DNA of 64,000 bases from Flavobacterium sp. (GCF_017744675.1 NZ_JAGIAV010000004.1:296567-360566), one strand, 5' to 3'; numbered from the stretch's first letter, positions 17,888 to 28,577 are shown. The notes: generated from the sequence alone by a model not told the origin. Made by a program: numbers and translations.

Positions 17888-18766
17888 ATGGAAATGAATA
17901 ATTTGGAATTAGTTTCGGTTAAAGAAGTACTAATCAAAAGGATCAATAGCTTTAAAAGTACGACACTTCCAGATATTATTTCTGTTGAAGAACCTTTGGA
18001 AATACTACTACAGTACGGACCTGAAAATCAAAGGATACTGAAAAACATTTCGGTAACAATGAGAACTCCTGGCAATGATATACAACTTGCAATAGGTTTT
18101 TTATTTACGGAAGGAATTATTTCATCGTATGATAATGTAAAAGACGCTTATCATTTAGAGACAGGATGTAAAATACAGAAGAAAAACAGCATTCAAATTG
18201 AACTCAAAGAAGATTTTGTACCTCATTTGATGAAGGCAGAACGAAATTTTTATACCACTTCAAGCTGTGGAGTTTGCGGAAAAGGCTCTATTGAAGCGAT
18301 AAAAACAGTCAGCTCTTTTAGTTTTGCAAACAAACCCAAATTAAACCTTTCTTTAGAGACACTTTATCAAATGCCTCAAAGGTTAAGAATAGCGCAAAGC
18401 GATTTTGCCGCAACAGGCGGTATTCATGCATGCGGTCTTTTTTCGGCTGACGGCGAATTAATCTTATCGCACGAAGATGTAGGAAGACATAATGCTTTAG
18501 ATAAACTCATTGGTTCGGCCCTAGCAGCAAACTTATTGCCGTTAAACAAACACATTTTGATTCTTAGCGGAAGAGCCAGTTTTGAACTCATCCAAAAAGC
18601 GGCTATGTCGGGCATATCGGTGGTTGCAGCAATTGGAGCTCCATCAAGTCTTGCAGTAGAATTAGCAATAGAATTTAATATTACACTTTTGGGATTTCTT
18701 AAAGAAGATCGAGTCAATATCTATAATTCTTCCGATACGGTATCAATAGAAACCCATCAAGAGTAA
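17888..18766 (+). CDS. fdhD: FdhD: sulfurtransferase/accessory protein for formate-dehydrogenase-like molybdoenzymes
   Basis: FdhD passes sulfur from IscS to the molybdenum cofactor of formate-dehydrogenase-type enzymes. The sequence shows the hallmark two-Cys motif SSCGVCGKGSIE, ACGLF, and the EDVGRHNALDKLIG nucleotide-binding loop. I chose the ATG at 17888 (292 aa); an upstream in-frame ATG at 17813 would add 25 residues unlike the family and lies inside the structured leader. Placement 50 nt before a molybdopterin oxidoreductase gene fits its role as that enzyme's maturation factor. Confidence 0.92.
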   Translation: MEMNNLELVSVKEVLIKRINSFKSTTLPDIISVEEPLEILLQYGPENQRILKNISVTMRTPGNDIQLAIGFLFTEGIISSYDNVKDAYHLETGCKIQKKNSIQIELKEDFVPHLMKAERNFYTTSSCGVCGKGSIEAIKTVSSFSFANKPKLNLSLETLYQMPQRLRIAQSDFAATGGIHACGLFSADGELILSHEDVGRHNALDKLIGSALAANLLPLNKHILILSGRASFELIQKAAMSGISVVAAIGAPSSLAVELAIEFNITLLGFLKEDRVNIYNSSDTVSIETHQE

Positions 18767-18816
18767 GCCAATCATTATTTAAACTAGCACCAATTTTTCA
18801 ATTAAACAGAAAAGCC

Positions 18817-21186
18817 ATGAAAGAAGAGCTGAATGACAAAAATAACGGCGATAAAAATATAAAAGTTCCTGACGCCGAAAATCCGTACCGACTTTTAGAC
18901 CTAAAATTAACAAAGGTAGAAGATTGGGCAGCGGGTGTTCCTGCTGTTGTGGCTGCTTTTAGTGATCTTATTGAAGAAAAAACCCTTGTAAGAGGTACAA
19001 AAGCTTTGTTTAAGATGAATCAAGCAGGTGGTTTTGACTGCCCAAGCTGTGCTTGGCCTGATCCCGATGATGAAAGATCTGCATTGGGCGAGTATTGCGA
19101 AAACGGAGCAAAAGCACTGGCCGAAGAAGCAACTACAAAAAAGATTACCGCTGATTTTTTTAAAGAAAACTCTGTTTTTGAACTTTCTAAATTAGATGAT
19201 TATCAGATTGGCAAAATGGGACGACTTAGCGATCCGATGTATTTGCCTAAAAATGGCACACATTATCAGCCGATAAGTTGGGATGATGCATTCAAAAAAA
19301 TAGCCGAACATCTTAACGCATTAGAATCTCCAGATGAAGCAGCTTTTTATACTTCTGGAAGAACAAGCAATGAAGCCTCTTTTCTTTACCAGCTTTTTGC
19401 AAAAGAATACGGCACCAATAATATGCCCGATTGCTCCAATATGTGTCACGAAACCTCTGGAACAGCTTTAAGGCCAACCATCGGAATTGGAAAAGGCACC
19501 GTAACACTCGATGACTTTTATGATACAGATGTTATTGTAATCATTGGCCAAAACCCAGGAACCAATGCGCCCCGCATGATGAGCGCTTTATCAAGAGGCA
19601 AAAAAAACGGAGCCAAAATTATTGCGATCAACCCTTTGCCGGAAGCGGGTTTAATGGGATTTAGAAATCCGCAGGAAATCAATGGAGTTCTTAGAAGCGG
19701 TGTTAAACTGGCAGATCTTTACCTGCCTGTAAAGATTAATGGTGATATGGCGCTGCTAAAAGCGCTCGAAATTATCTTATTTGAATTGGAAAAGAAAAAC
19801 CCAGGAAAAGTATTTGATTACGAATTCATCAAAGAAAAAACGACGGGTTATGATGCCTATCTTAAACAGTTTGATGATTACAATCTGGATGATCTTGCTC
19901 TTCTTTCTGGAGTCTCAAAAGAATTGCTTTATGAAGCTGCCGAAATCTTAGCTTTCAAAAAACGAATTATTGTCTGCTGGGGAATGGGGCTAACCCAACA
20001 ACCCAACGGTGTCGACATGATTCAGGAAATTTTAAACATTCTGTTACTCAAAGGCAGCATTGGAAAGCCTGGAGCAGGTGTCTGCCCTGTTCGCGGACAC
20101 AGCAACGTACAAGGAAATAGAACCATGATGATTGACGAAAAACCAACCGCAGAACAGCTTGACCGTCTGCAGGCATTTTATGGTTTTAATCCGCCTAGAA
20201 CTCATGGCTATGATGTTGTTCGCGCCATTAAAGCAATGCACGAAGAAAAAATAAAAGTGCTGTTTTGCATGGGAGGTAACTTTTTATCGGCTACACCCGA
20301 TACTACTTACACTGCCAGCGCTTTAAGAAAACTTAATCTGACGGTTTGCGTATCAACCAAACTTAACCGCAGTCATCTTGTTCACGGACAGGAAGCTCTT
20401 ATATTGCCAACATTGTCGCGAAGCGATATTGATATTGTCAATGGTGAAGCCCAGTTTGTAACTACCGAAAATTCGATGGGTGTTGTGCAATCCTCAAAAG
20501 GAATACTCAAACCAGTATCTGACAATCTTATTAATGAAACACAGATTGTCTGCAAAATGGCCATGGCAACTTTAGGAAGCAAATCTGTAGTAAATTGGCA
20601 GAAATATCATGATAGTTATGATGCCGTAAGAGACGATATAGAAAAATGTATTCCAGGTTTTGAAAATTATAATGTAAGAGCACGCGAAAAAGGAGGTTTT
20701 TACCTGCCGAATGCCGCTCGTCACGGACAATTTATTACAAAGAAATTTGGAGACCGCGTTCCCTTTACCTTAACTTCAATACCAAACAATGCACTAGCTC
20801 CAGACGAGTATTTAATGGCAACGACCCGAACACACGATCAATTTAATACTACCATATATGGACTTGATGACCGTTATCGCGGTATAAAAAATGAGCGCAG
20901 AGTAATTTTCATGAATCAAAATGATATTGAAAAGGCGGGTCTAAAAGCTGGCGATAAGGTTGATTTATTTAATTATGATGATGACATTGAACGTATCGCT
21001 CCTTTGTTTATCGTTGTGAAATACCAAATACCAGAAAAGAACGCTGTTACTTATTTTCCAGAAACCAATGTTTTGGTTTCTGTCAATAACGTGGTTAAAG
21101 ACAGTAATATGCCAGCATCAAAATATGTGAAAATTAAAATCAAAAAACACGATCCTAAAATTTACGAGAAAATAAATCAATTGTAG
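18817..21186 (+). CDS. FdhF/YdeP-family molybdopterin oxidoreductase
   Basis: This 789-aa protein belongs to the bis-MGD oxidoreductases. The N-terminal part has CPSC with Cys75 and Cys78, followed by Cys94 in GEYCENG, in place of the usual four-Cys 4Fe-4S pattern. Next comes DCSNMCHETSGTALRPTIG, a central molybdopterin domain, and a C-terminal MGD-binding domain starting near residue 660 (LMATTRTHDQFNTTIYG). This matches the YdeP-type group of formate-dehydrogenase alpha-like proteins, whose physiological substrate is unsettled. There is no Tat signal, so it is probably cytoplasmic. It follows fdhD by 50 nt. Confidence 0.9.
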   Translation: MKEELNDKNNGDKNIKVPDAENPYRLLDLKLTKVEDWAAGVPAVVAAFSDLIEEKTLVRGTKALFKMNQAGGFDCPSCAWPDPDDERSALGEYCENGAKALAEEATTKKITADFFKENSVFELSKLDDYQIGKMGRLSDPMYLPKNGTHYQPISWDDAFKKIAEHLNALESPDEAAFYTSGRTSNEASFLYQLFAKEYGTNNMPDCSNMCHETSGTALRPTIGIGKGTVTLDDFYDTDVIVIIGQNPGTNAPRMMSALSRGKKNGAKIIAINPLPEAGLMGFRNPQEINGVLRSGVKLADLYLPVKINGDMALLKALEIILFELEKKNPGKVFDYEFIKEKTTGYDAYLKQFDDYNLDDLALLSGVSKELLYEAAEILAFKKRIIVCWGMGLTQQPNGVDMIQEILNILLLKGSIGKPGAGVCPVRGHSNVQGNRTMMIDEKPTAEQLDRLQAFYGFNPPRTHGYDVVRAIKAMHEEKIKVLFCMGGNFLSATPDTTYTASALRKLNLTVCVSTKLNRSHLVHGQEALILPTLSRSDIDIVNGEAQFVTTENSMGVVQSSKGILKPVSDNLINETQIVCKMAMATLGSKSVVNWQKYHDSYDAVRDDIEKCIPGFENYNVRAREKGGFYLPNAARHGQFITKKFGDRVPFTLTSIPNNALAPDEYLMATTRTHDQFNTTIYGLDDRYRGIKNERRVIFMNQNDIEKAGLKAGDKVDLFNYDDDIERIAPLFIVVKYQIPEKNAVTYFPETNVLVSVNNVVKDSNMPASKYVKIKIKKHDPKIYEKINQL

Positions 21187-21252
21187 CCACCAATCTTACA
21201 GATGACTCTGTATTAATAAAGGACTGTTTTAGGAATTCACTCAAAATAAATT

Positions 21253-22170
21253 ATGATAATAAAAAACAAGGAAAACTGGCTGAAAATGCTTTTTGTCTGG
21301 CATGAGTCAGTTCTGCCTCGACTATTGCCAAGGCTGACTATATTGTTCATTCTGTCTTTAGTGATTGTGTATTTTCACGGAATGATTTTTTCATTTAAAA
21401 TACCCCTTAATCCGACGCCATTGACTTTATTTGGATTTGTCCTGGCTTTGTTTCTTGGTTTTCGCAACAATGTTAGCTATGATAGATTTTGGGAAGGAAG
21501 AAAACTCTGGGGAGCACTATTAAATCATACCCGCTCTTTAGCAAGGCAGACCATGACTTTGACAGATTCAAATACAGCGAATGCAGCAAAATTGGAATTT
21601 ATTTCGTTATTACGCTCTTTTGGATATGCACTAAAACACCAACTGAGAGATACTGATGCTAATGATGATTTAAAAACACGTCTTACAGAAAAACAATTTG
21701 CAATAGTTTCACAAGGACAGTACAAACCCATTGTTCTTACCAAACTCATGGGAGAATGGATTCAAAAGACAAGAGAGGAAAACAAAATTGATTCCATTCA
21801 GCAGGCACGTTTTGATGAAAATCTGGATGCATTAACTGACATTGTTGGCGGTTGTGAAAGAATTGCATCTACACCTATACCCTACACCTATCGTGTTTTG
21901 CTGCATCGCACCGTTTATATCTACTGTTTTCTATTGCCGTTTGGATTGGTAGACAGTCTGCAATGGCTCACCCCGTTTATTGTGGTTTTTATTGCCTACA
22001 CTTTTGTTGCCTTCGAAGCTATTGCCGATGAAATCGAAGAACCATTTGGAACTGAGCCAAATGACCTCGCTCTTAGCAGTATGTGTGAAATGATTGAAGC
22101 TACCATCTGCGAATTGGCAAGCATACCGCTAAACCAGACACAAAAAGTAAAACAAACCATAATTGACTAA
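21253..22170 (+). CDS. Bestrophin-family (UPF0187) anion-channel-like membrane protein
   Basis: This 305-aa protein has four hydrophobic segments and the bacterial bestrophin pattern PLTLFGFVLALFLGFRNN followed by YDRFWEGRKLWG, then a conserved C-terminal acidic stretch EIEEPFGTEPNDLAL. Bestrophins form pentameric ion channels in the inner membrane. It begins 66 nt after the oxidoreductase gene and may share its transcript, but no functional link is known. Confidence 0.9.
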   Translation: MIIKNKENWLKMLFVWHESVLPRLLPRLTILFILSLVIVYFHGMIFSFKIPLNPTPLTLFGFVLALFLGFRNNVSYDRFWEGRKLWGALLNHTRSLARQTMTLTDSNTANAAKLEFISLLRSFGYALKHQLRDTDANDDLKTRLTEKQFAIVSQGQYKPIVLTKLMGEWIQKTREENKIDSIQQARFDENLDALTDIVGGCERIASTPIPYTYRVLLHRTVYIYCFLLPFGLVDSLQWLTPFIVVFIAYTFVAFEAIADEIEEPFGTEPNDLALSSMCEMIEATICELASIPLNQTQKVKQTIID

Positions 22171-22180
22171 CTTAAAGCTA

Positions 22181-22492
22181 TCATTTCTCCTCTTCCGAAT
22201 TATTAAATGCAGAAGGCATTAATTCGATATGGTATTTATCTGCTGCTTTTATCAATATTGGCATTAGAACCGAAGCTCCCGGAATTAATACAAAAGGAAT
22301 ACCGATACCTAAGATTTTTAATGAATCGAAGAGTTGTGTTTTAAGGATATTTTCTTCTTCACTACTTATTTTACCATTCTTAATATATTTTTCAATAATT
22401 AAGATGGCTTCCTTTTCACTTTCCCCTTCTTTTTTCAGATCGAGCAAAAAGCAATGAATATTCTCTTCGATAATGGTTTCAATTTGCATCAT
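22181..22492 (-). CDS. Small LETM1-like protein
   Basis: This 103-aa protein is acidic and helical in its first half. Its second half, LGIGIPFVLIPGASVLMP to the LMPSAF near the end, resembles the ribosome-binding-like core of LETM1 proteins (long hydrophobic helix, then a lysine-rich turn and LLPSAF). The assignment is from pattern only. It converges on the bestrophin gene with a 10-nt gap and lies just beyond the DyP peroxidase gene on the same strand. Confidence 0.5.
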   Translation of the reverse strand: MMQIETIIEENIHCFLLDLKKEGESEKEAILIIEKYIKNGKISSEEENILKTQLFDSLKILGIGIPFVLIPGASVLMPILIKAADKYHIELMPSAFNNSEEEK

Positions 22493-22537
22493 TTCGTTTT
22501 GATGATTTTTTTTTCTTAAATTATAATCTATCTAAGA

Positions 22538-23473
22538 TTAAGATTGTCCATATTCGTCCAATACATCTAATGTTGGAACAAAAAACAATGTTCCCGTTTG
22601 CGCTGTGCTAAAATCCAAAATTCGATCATAATTGCCAACTGGATCGCCAATGAACATATTTTCAAGCATTTTTTTTGTTGTGCTAAAAGTGCTTGCATAG
22701 GAAATAAAGTACGTTCCAATTTCACCTTTAGAAGGATTTCCAAAAGGCATATTATCTCTTACAATTTTAAGTTCGTTGCCATTTTCATCTGTAATAGCCG
22801 TGAGAGCGCTATGCGAGTTTGCAGGTTTCACGTCATCGTCCATTTCAATATCATCCATTTTAGACCTTCCAATTACTTTCTCTTGCTCTTCTGTTGTCAA
22901 GCTTTCCCAGTTCTTCATATTGTGAAAATATTTCTGAACAAATAAATAGCTGCCTCCTTTATAAACAGGATCCTCATCTCCGACCAATGCAAAATGCTCT
23001 CTTTCCTCTCCTACTGGATTTTCTGTGCCATCAACAAAGCCAATTATAGAACGGCCGTCCCAGTAGCGAAATCCATGAACCTCTTCCAGACATTCTGCAA
23101 CATCTCCTAAAACTTTGGTGATAGCAATGGCCATGTCAAAACAAACGGCAGCATTTGAAGCTCTTAAATGAAAATGCAGATCACCTGCAGTAGATATTGC
23201 AGTATGCTTAGCTCCTGCAATAGTTTCAAAGTTCACCAATTCTTTAGGCAATGGCAATGGCAAACCAAGTTTTATCCATGCATCATGGCCAATTCCCATA
23301 ACGCAACTGGTCTTCCCGTCGGGCACTCTTATATTATAAGAATTGTTCAAATTGCCAACCAGCGCGCAAAGCTTTTCAAATGAAGTCTTTGCTTCTTCCT
23401 GATGTATAAATTTCCATACCATAAAAATAGTATTGTTGTTAGGATAGTCAGTGACGTTTTGCGATTGCTTCAT
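22538..23473 (-). CDS. Dye-decolorising (DyP-type) heme peroxidase
   Basis: This 311-aa protein has the DyP GxxDG motif in GFVDGTENP around residue 150, with the catalytic Asp, and a downstream conserved heme-side region ending in FFVPTLDVLDEYG. DyP enzymes oxidise bulky aromatics with hydrogen peroxide. No signal peptide is evident, so it should be cytoplasmic or encapsulated; no encapsulin gene is in the window. A TACATTTG box lies 28 nt upstream of the start. Confidence 0.9.
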   Translation of the reverse strand: MKQSQNVTDYPNNNTIFMVWKFIHQEEAKTSFEKLCALVGNLNNSYNIRVPDGKTSCVMGIGHDAWIKLGLPLPLPKELVNFETIAGAKHTAISTAGDLHFHLRASNAAVCFDMAIAITKVLGDVAECLEEVHGFRYWDGRSIIGFVDGTENPVGEEREHFALVGDEDPVYKGGSYLFVQKYFHNMKNWESLTTEEQEKVIGRSKMDDIEMDDDVKPANSHSALTAITDENGNELKIVRDNMPFGNPSKGEIGTYFISYASTFSTTKKMLENMFIGDPVGNYDRILDFSTAQTGTLFFVPTLDVLDEYGQS

Positions 23474-23996
23474 GATGTGATTTATACGTTAGATACTATT
23501 CAAATGTAGCATTAAAATCCCAAAAGGAAAAAACTTCTTTTAACAGATTCTCCCATACAATTCTTTATTTCATCTTTAATATTTTAAAGCACAGTTAGGG
23601 TTTAAGCAATTGCTGCGTAAAGATTATTTATAGGGTTAATCTTAAAAAAACACGTATTACTACCTGCTGATAATTTAAAATGCCACCATACATTTGTTCT
23701 AATTTAATAAATGAATATTTATAGAAAACCTATTTTTTCAGATAAACCTGGCTTTTAGATCCTATTGATAAGACATTATTACAATCCCCATTTCTATACT
23801 TCTATACCTATTGAAATACTACTGAGGAGAAGCATGACAGAGAGATTTCAATAACGAAGAAAAGATTTCTACGCCAAAAAATATATGAGTACAATACAGC
23901 AAAATTTCCAATTTGGTTAGTTGCTGAATTCCATAATGATCTATTTCATTTTTTAAAGTTTAGAAAAACAAAAACCAAATCAATTCCTCTGCTACT
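23474..23996. other. 523-nt intergenic region between divergent DyP and xanthine dehydrogenase genes
   Basis: The region contains the DyP -7 box and presumably the promoter for the dehydrogenase operon on the plus strand. One weak candidate is TTTG (23695-23698 region) followed after 19 nt by TATTTATA. Two tiny plus-strand ORFs (6 and 11 codons, near 23834 and 23886) have no visible special content. I see no hairpin or repeat of note. Confidence 0.4.
23501..23508 (-). promoter_or_regulatory. -7 promoter box of the DyP peroxidase gene
   Basis: TACATTTG on the minus strand is an exact TAnnTTTG. A T-rich stretch 19 nt upstream may act as the -33 element but lacks the terminal G. Confidence 0.5.
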
Positions 23997-26900
23997 ATGA
24001 AAAACACGGTAAATTTCTTTTTAAACGGGAAACCTGCGGTTATAGAAAATCCTTCTCCCGATTTACTTTTAATTGATTATTTAAGATCTCCCGAAGTAGG
24101 TCTTTGCGGACCAAAGAAACCATGCGGACAAGGAGGCTGTGGCGGTTGCACAGTGATTCTATCACAATGGAATTCTCAAGAAAAGAAACCTGAGCATTTG
24201 GCCATAAACTCCTGTCTAAGACCCGTATGTTCCATAGGAGGACTATCGATCACGACTATTGAAGGAACTGGTTCTGCCCGTAAACCAGACCCAGAACATT
24301 TTGTACAAAAAACCAGTTCAACACGTATGCCTGCTCCTCCAGGTGAAGACTATTCTCCTGTATTAGAAGAGGCCGAAAAACAAGCAGGAGACAAACTTCT
24401 CGCTGTTCAAAAACAAGTTGCCCGAGCCACTCATGACGGAAGCAGTGTCGCACAAATTAAACTTATAAAAAATGTTTCTGAGTTTCCATCTGAAGAAACT
24501 CATACAGGGATAAATCCAGTCGCTTACCAATTGGCACTTAACAACGGAAGTCAATGCGGTTACTGCAGCGTAGGATTTGTAATGAATATGTCAGAGTTCA
24601 TAATCAATAACCCGAAAGCAACCAAAAAAGAAATCGAACAGTGCCTTGATGGTAATTTATGCCGTTGTACAGGTTATCGTTCCATCCTTACCGGAATGAA
24701 AACTTTTGCTTCTGACTGGGATGCTGAAGATGAGAAAAAAAGAATGTCCTGCACACTTGATCCCGTTGGTAAAGCTCAGCTTCCAGGCAAACTAGAAATT
24801 CCTTTCCCAAAAGAAGCCCAACATGCAGCTATAGGCGTTTCGGGAATTCGCTGGGCTACTCCAGCAACATTGGAAGAATTAGCAGAAATTTTAAACGAAA
24901 AACCAGACGTTAGATTAGTTCATGCAAACACCTCGTACGGAATTTACAAAAATGAGTATCTGCCCATTACTTTTTACGCTGACATTCGTTTCATCCCAGA
25001 ATTAAACGCAAAAAATAAAATAGAAGATAATTACCTTCAGCTATCAGCCAGCACTACTTATAGCAGTTTGATTGAAATACTTTCTGAATGCATTAAAGCA
25101 AGAGAAGGCTCTCAAAAGAAATCTAAATCGGATAGTACAGCGCTGGAAGCATTAGATTATATGGCACGCAGAACCGCTGGCCGAATTGTGCGTAATGCGG
25201 CAACAATTGGCGGAAATACCATGCTAGTCTTGAAACATATTCCAAAAGGCACAGGCGAACCTTTTCCTTCAGACCTTTTTACTGTGTTATTTGCTTTAGA
25301 TATAAAAATCAGCTATTTCCAATTAGAAAAAAATGGACAATTTATAGCTTATACAAAAACAGCCCAAGAACTTCTTGACGCTATCAAAGCTAATTCAAAA
25401 CTTGCAGATCAAATTGTTCTTAGCTCGTATGAAATTCCATTAAAAAATGATAATGCTGTTGTATTTGCCCAAAAAGTGGCACTTCGTGAAGTAAACGCTC
25501 ATAGTATTGTAAATGCTACGACCAATTTTACTATTAATGATAAATACAATATTGAGTCGGCAGTAATTGCATTTGGAGGTATTGCGCCTTATCCGTGGAG
25601 AGCTGCAGAGACCGAAAAAGCAATGTTAAATAAAAAACTGGAACTGAAAGATGTCGATAAACTTTCAATAATTCTAGCAAAAGAAGTGCAAAAAGAACTC
25701 GATCTTCAGGAAAAACGCATGAGCGAAGTTCCTAATGAAGGTTTTACAAAGGAATACCGAACACAACTAGCAGTTTCCTTTTTTTACAAATCAATCATAA
25801 ATGCTTTAGTTGCAAAAGGAGTCCAGATTCCAGAAAACCTAATTTCTGCCGCAGAAAACAAATGGAACCAATGGCCGGTAAGTGATGGAGTTCAACATTA
25901 TAAAACACAAGATTATAAAGCGCCAGTTGCACAGCCTTACATCAAAGTTACAGCTATGTACCAGACTTCTGGGCAAATTCATTACACACATGAACTTCCT
26001 GTGCCTCCGCAAACCTTAAACGGTGCATTTGTACAAAGCCGCAAAGCTCTGATGAACTATTCTTTTGTGGTAAATGGTAAAGAAGTCGAGATTGAAGAAT
26101 TGCGAGTACACCTTAAAAAGGAATATCCTGCTTTTAGCGATATTATTACCGCTGAAAATGTTAAAAATGGAGGACGTAATTATCAGGGAATGGGAAATGA
26201 CCAGCCTCTTTTTGCAGAACAACTGGTGAGTTATGTAGGGCAATCTATTGCTTTGATACTTGCCTCAAACGAACAGGAAGCCATTAGAATTGCCGCAGAA
26301 GTTTCAGAAAAATATGTTCAGTATGCAAGACCAGGAAGTCCTTGGACGGGACAATGGAGCGAGCCGATTTTCGATTTTCTTGATGCAATTAAAAAAGGAA
26401 GCATCTTTCCCGATGCTCCTATTACAACTCCGTTTATATCTCATATCTGGAAAATAACACGCCCAGGAAGCCAATTTGACTGGGTAAAACAACACACCAA
26501 CAAACTTGAAACTCTAGTACGGGAACATTCCATAACCGAAAGACAAGAGGATGTAGACAATATTCCGTGTACGGTGGTTACTTCTTCGCAGCTTTGTGGC
26601 GGACAGGCTCATTTTTATATGGAGCCACAGGCCTGTATTGCAACTCCTGTAGATGAAGGGCGAATAAAAGTACAGCCCTCTGTTCAAAGTCCGGGAGGAA
26701 TGCACGATACCGTCGCTTCAGCACTAGCAATGTATCATCATCAAGTAGAAGTCAATGTTCCGCCTGTTGGAGGAGGATTTGGAGGAAAAACAGAACAAAC
26801 GCGTTTTGTTGCAGGACCTACTGCAGTTGCTGCAAAAGCTGTTAAAAAGCCTGTGAGAATAGCAATGCCACGTGACGAAGATACTGCCATGATAGGAAAA

Positions 26901-28577
26901 CGCCATGCTTATTATGGTGAATACGAAATTGCTGTTGACACTGGTCAATATAAACCAGAAAATAAAGGAATTCTTCATGGCTTCCAGCTTAAAATGTGGG
27001 GCGATGGCGGTGCTTTTTATGATTGTTCGTTTATCGTATCCAATTGCATTCAATTGCGTACCGACAATGCTTACAGAATTAAAAATTTTGAAAGCCAAAT
27101 TGATGTATGCCGAACTAATACCGCACCTAGCACAGCAATGCGTGCCTTTGGAGATGTACAAGGAAAAAATATTGTCGAAAATGCCATAGATGATGCGGCT
27201 GTTTCCATTAATATGAGACCTGAAGATCTGCGTGAAAAAAACCTTTACGACCGTGGAGATGTGACTCCTTTTGGCCAAGCGCTTACTTACTGCTATATGA
27301 AGCAGGTATGGGCTTACGCTAAAGAAGTGTCAAATTTTGAAGCTAAATATGCAGAAGTTCAAAAGTTCAACAAAGAAAACAAATGGTTTAAAAGAGGTAT
27401 TTCTATGATCCCTGTAAAATATGGATCAGGATACAATCTGCTTATGCTGGAACAATCAGCTGCTGTTGTCGCAATTAATCCAGCTGACGGAACCGTTGTT
27501 ATTCATCAAGGAGGTGTTGAAATTGGACAAGGTCTGGTTACACAAGCACAACAAGTAGCTTCATACGTATTGGGAATTCCAATGGAGATGATATTTATTG
27601 ACAATGTAAATACAAGCATCACTCCTAACCCAACAAGTACGGGAGGTTCTACAGGAACTCCTTATTCGTGCGAAGCCGTAAAACAAACCTGCGAAGAAAT
27701 GCGATCTAGGCTTATGGAATTTGGCTACCAAATGCTGAATGAAAATGGTGACGAATGGTGCAAAAACAAAAACATAGATTTTTGGAATTACGGTGCAGGT
27801 GAAAATAAAGGTTGGGCTAAAAAAATTAATCCAAACCCAGGAAACAAATCCATGATTTGGCAGAATCTAATCAGTTTAGCCGCTTCTCAAAGGATAAACC
27901 TTATCGCTACTTTTAATGCCAAAATAAAAGGTGGCGAAGTGCAGATTCCTGCTATGACGTTCAAAACAGAAAACGACCAGCCTAATATTCCGGGCATCGA
28001 ACGTATCAAAGATGCTCCGCTTGGCGGTGGTGTTGATTCGTTTGTAGGCTTCACCTATTCTGTGGCATGTTCGGTTACCGAAGTAGATATTCTTACAGGA
28101 GAAGTAAAAATCATCAGCTCTGATATTATTTATGATATGGGATGGAGTATGAATCCTGCAATAGATATAGGACAGATCGAAGGTGCTTTTGTTCAAGGAA
28201 TCGGATATCTTTTAACTGAAAAATTAGTATCAGAAACAGATGGTCCGGATATCGGAAGATTAAATTCAACCAACACTTGGCGCTACAAAATTCCTGCTAT
28301 CACTACAATTCCTCTTGAAATGAATACCTACCTTTTTCCAAGAGATGAGAAATCTGTTCTTGGCATACCCGAAGATCCTAACCAGATATTTTCAGCCAAA
28401 GAAGTGGGCGAACCTCCTCTCGTACTGGCCAACAGCGTTTTCTTTGCCATAAAAGATGCCATAAGAGCTTCAAGAATAGAGCGCGGTCTGTCTCCTCTAT
28501 TCCGACTTGATGCTCCAGCCACTGTACAGGAAGTGCAAAGAGCTTGTGAGATTACCGAAAACAATTTAGCCAAATAA
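23997..28577 (+). CDS. Single-chain xanthine dehydrogenase-family molybdenum hydroxylase
   Basis: This 1526-aa protein fuses the three usual parts. The 2Fe-2S part (to about residue 245) has Cys37, Cys43, Cys48, Cys51 and then SQCGYCSVGF with NLCRCTGYRS. An FAD part (about 280-620) has GRIVRNAATIGGNTM. The Mo-cofactor part (about 650-1526) has GGQAHFYMEPQ, GGGFGGKTEQ, AMRAFGDVQG and the catalytic Glu in KEVGEPP. The ferredoxin part is unusual: about 70 extra residues separate the two cluster motifs. The conserved Glu and Arg positions suit a purine substrate, but aldehydes are possible. There is no signal peptide. It is followed by a cytochrome gene and XdhC. Confidence 0.9.
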   Translation: MKNTVNFFLNGKPAVIENPSPDLLLIDYLRSPEVGLCGPKKPCGQGGCGGCTVILSQWNSQEKKPEHLAINSCLRPVCSIGGLSITTIEGTGSARKPDPEHFVQKTSSTRMPAPPGEDYSPVLEEAEKQAGDKLLAVQKQVARATHDGSSVAQIKLIKNVSEFPSEETHTGINPVAYQLALNNGSQCGYCSVGFVMNMSEFIINNPKATKKEIEQCLDGNLCRCTGYRSILTGMKTFASDWDAEDEKKRMSCTLDPVGKAQLPGKLEIPFPKEAQHAAIGVSGIRWATPATLEELAEILNEKPDVRLVHANTSYGIYKNEYLPITFYADIRFIPELNAKNKIEDNYLQLSASTTYSSLIEILSECIKAREGSQKKSKSDSTALEALDYMARRTAGRIVRNAATIGGNTMLVLKHIPKGTGEPFPSDLFTVLFALDIKISYFQLEKNGQFIAYTKTAQELLDAIKANSKLADQIVLSSYEIPLKNDNAVVFAQKVALREVNAHSIVNATTNFTINDKYNIESAVIAFGGIAPYPWRAAETEKAMLNKKLELKDVDKLSIILAKEVQKELDLQEKRMSEVPNEGFTKEYRTQLAVSFFYKSIINALVAKGVQIPENLISAAENKWNQWPVSDGVQHYKTQDYKAPVAQPYIKVTAMYQTSGQIHYTHELPVPPQTLNGAFVQSRKALMNYSFVVNGKEVEIEELRVHLKKEYPAFSDIITAENVKNGGRNYQGMGNDQPLFAEQLVSYVGQSIALILASNEQEAIRIAAEVSEKYVQYARPGSPWTGQWSEPIFDFLDAIKKGSIFPDAPITTPFISHIWKITRPGSQFDWVKQHTNKLETLVREHSITERQEDVDNIPCTVVTSSQLCGGQAHFYMEPQACIATPVDEGRIKVQPSVQSPGGMHDTVASALAMYHHQVEVNVPPVGGGFGGKTEQTRFVAGPTAVAAKAVKKPVRIAMPRDEDTAMIGKRHAYYGEYEIAVDTGQYKPENKGILHGFQLKMWGDGGAFYDCSFIVSNCIQLRTDNAYRIKNFESQIDVCRTNTAPSTAMRAFGDVQGKNIVENAIDDAAVSINMRPEDLREKNLYDRGDVTPFGQALTYCYMKQVWAYAKEVSNFEAKYAEVQKFNKENKWFKRGISMIPVKYGSGYNLLMLEQSAAVVAINPADGTVVIHQGGVEIGQGLVTQAQQVASYVLGIPMEMIFIDNVNTSITPNPTSTGGSTGTPYSCEAVKQTCEEMRSRLMEFGYQMLNENGDEWCKNKNIDFWNYGAGENKGWAKKINPNPGNKSMIWQNLISLAASQRINLIATFNAKIKGGEVQIPAMTFKTENDQPNIPGIERIKDAPLGGGVDSFVGFTYSVACSVTEVDILTGEVKIISSDIIYDMGWSMNPAIDIGQIEGAFVQGIGYLLTEKLVSETDGPDIGRLNSTNTWRYKIPAITTIPLEMNTYLFPRDEKSVLGIPEDPNQIFSAKEVGEPPLVLANSVFFAIKDAIRASRIERGLSPLFRLDAPATVQEVQRACEITENNLAK

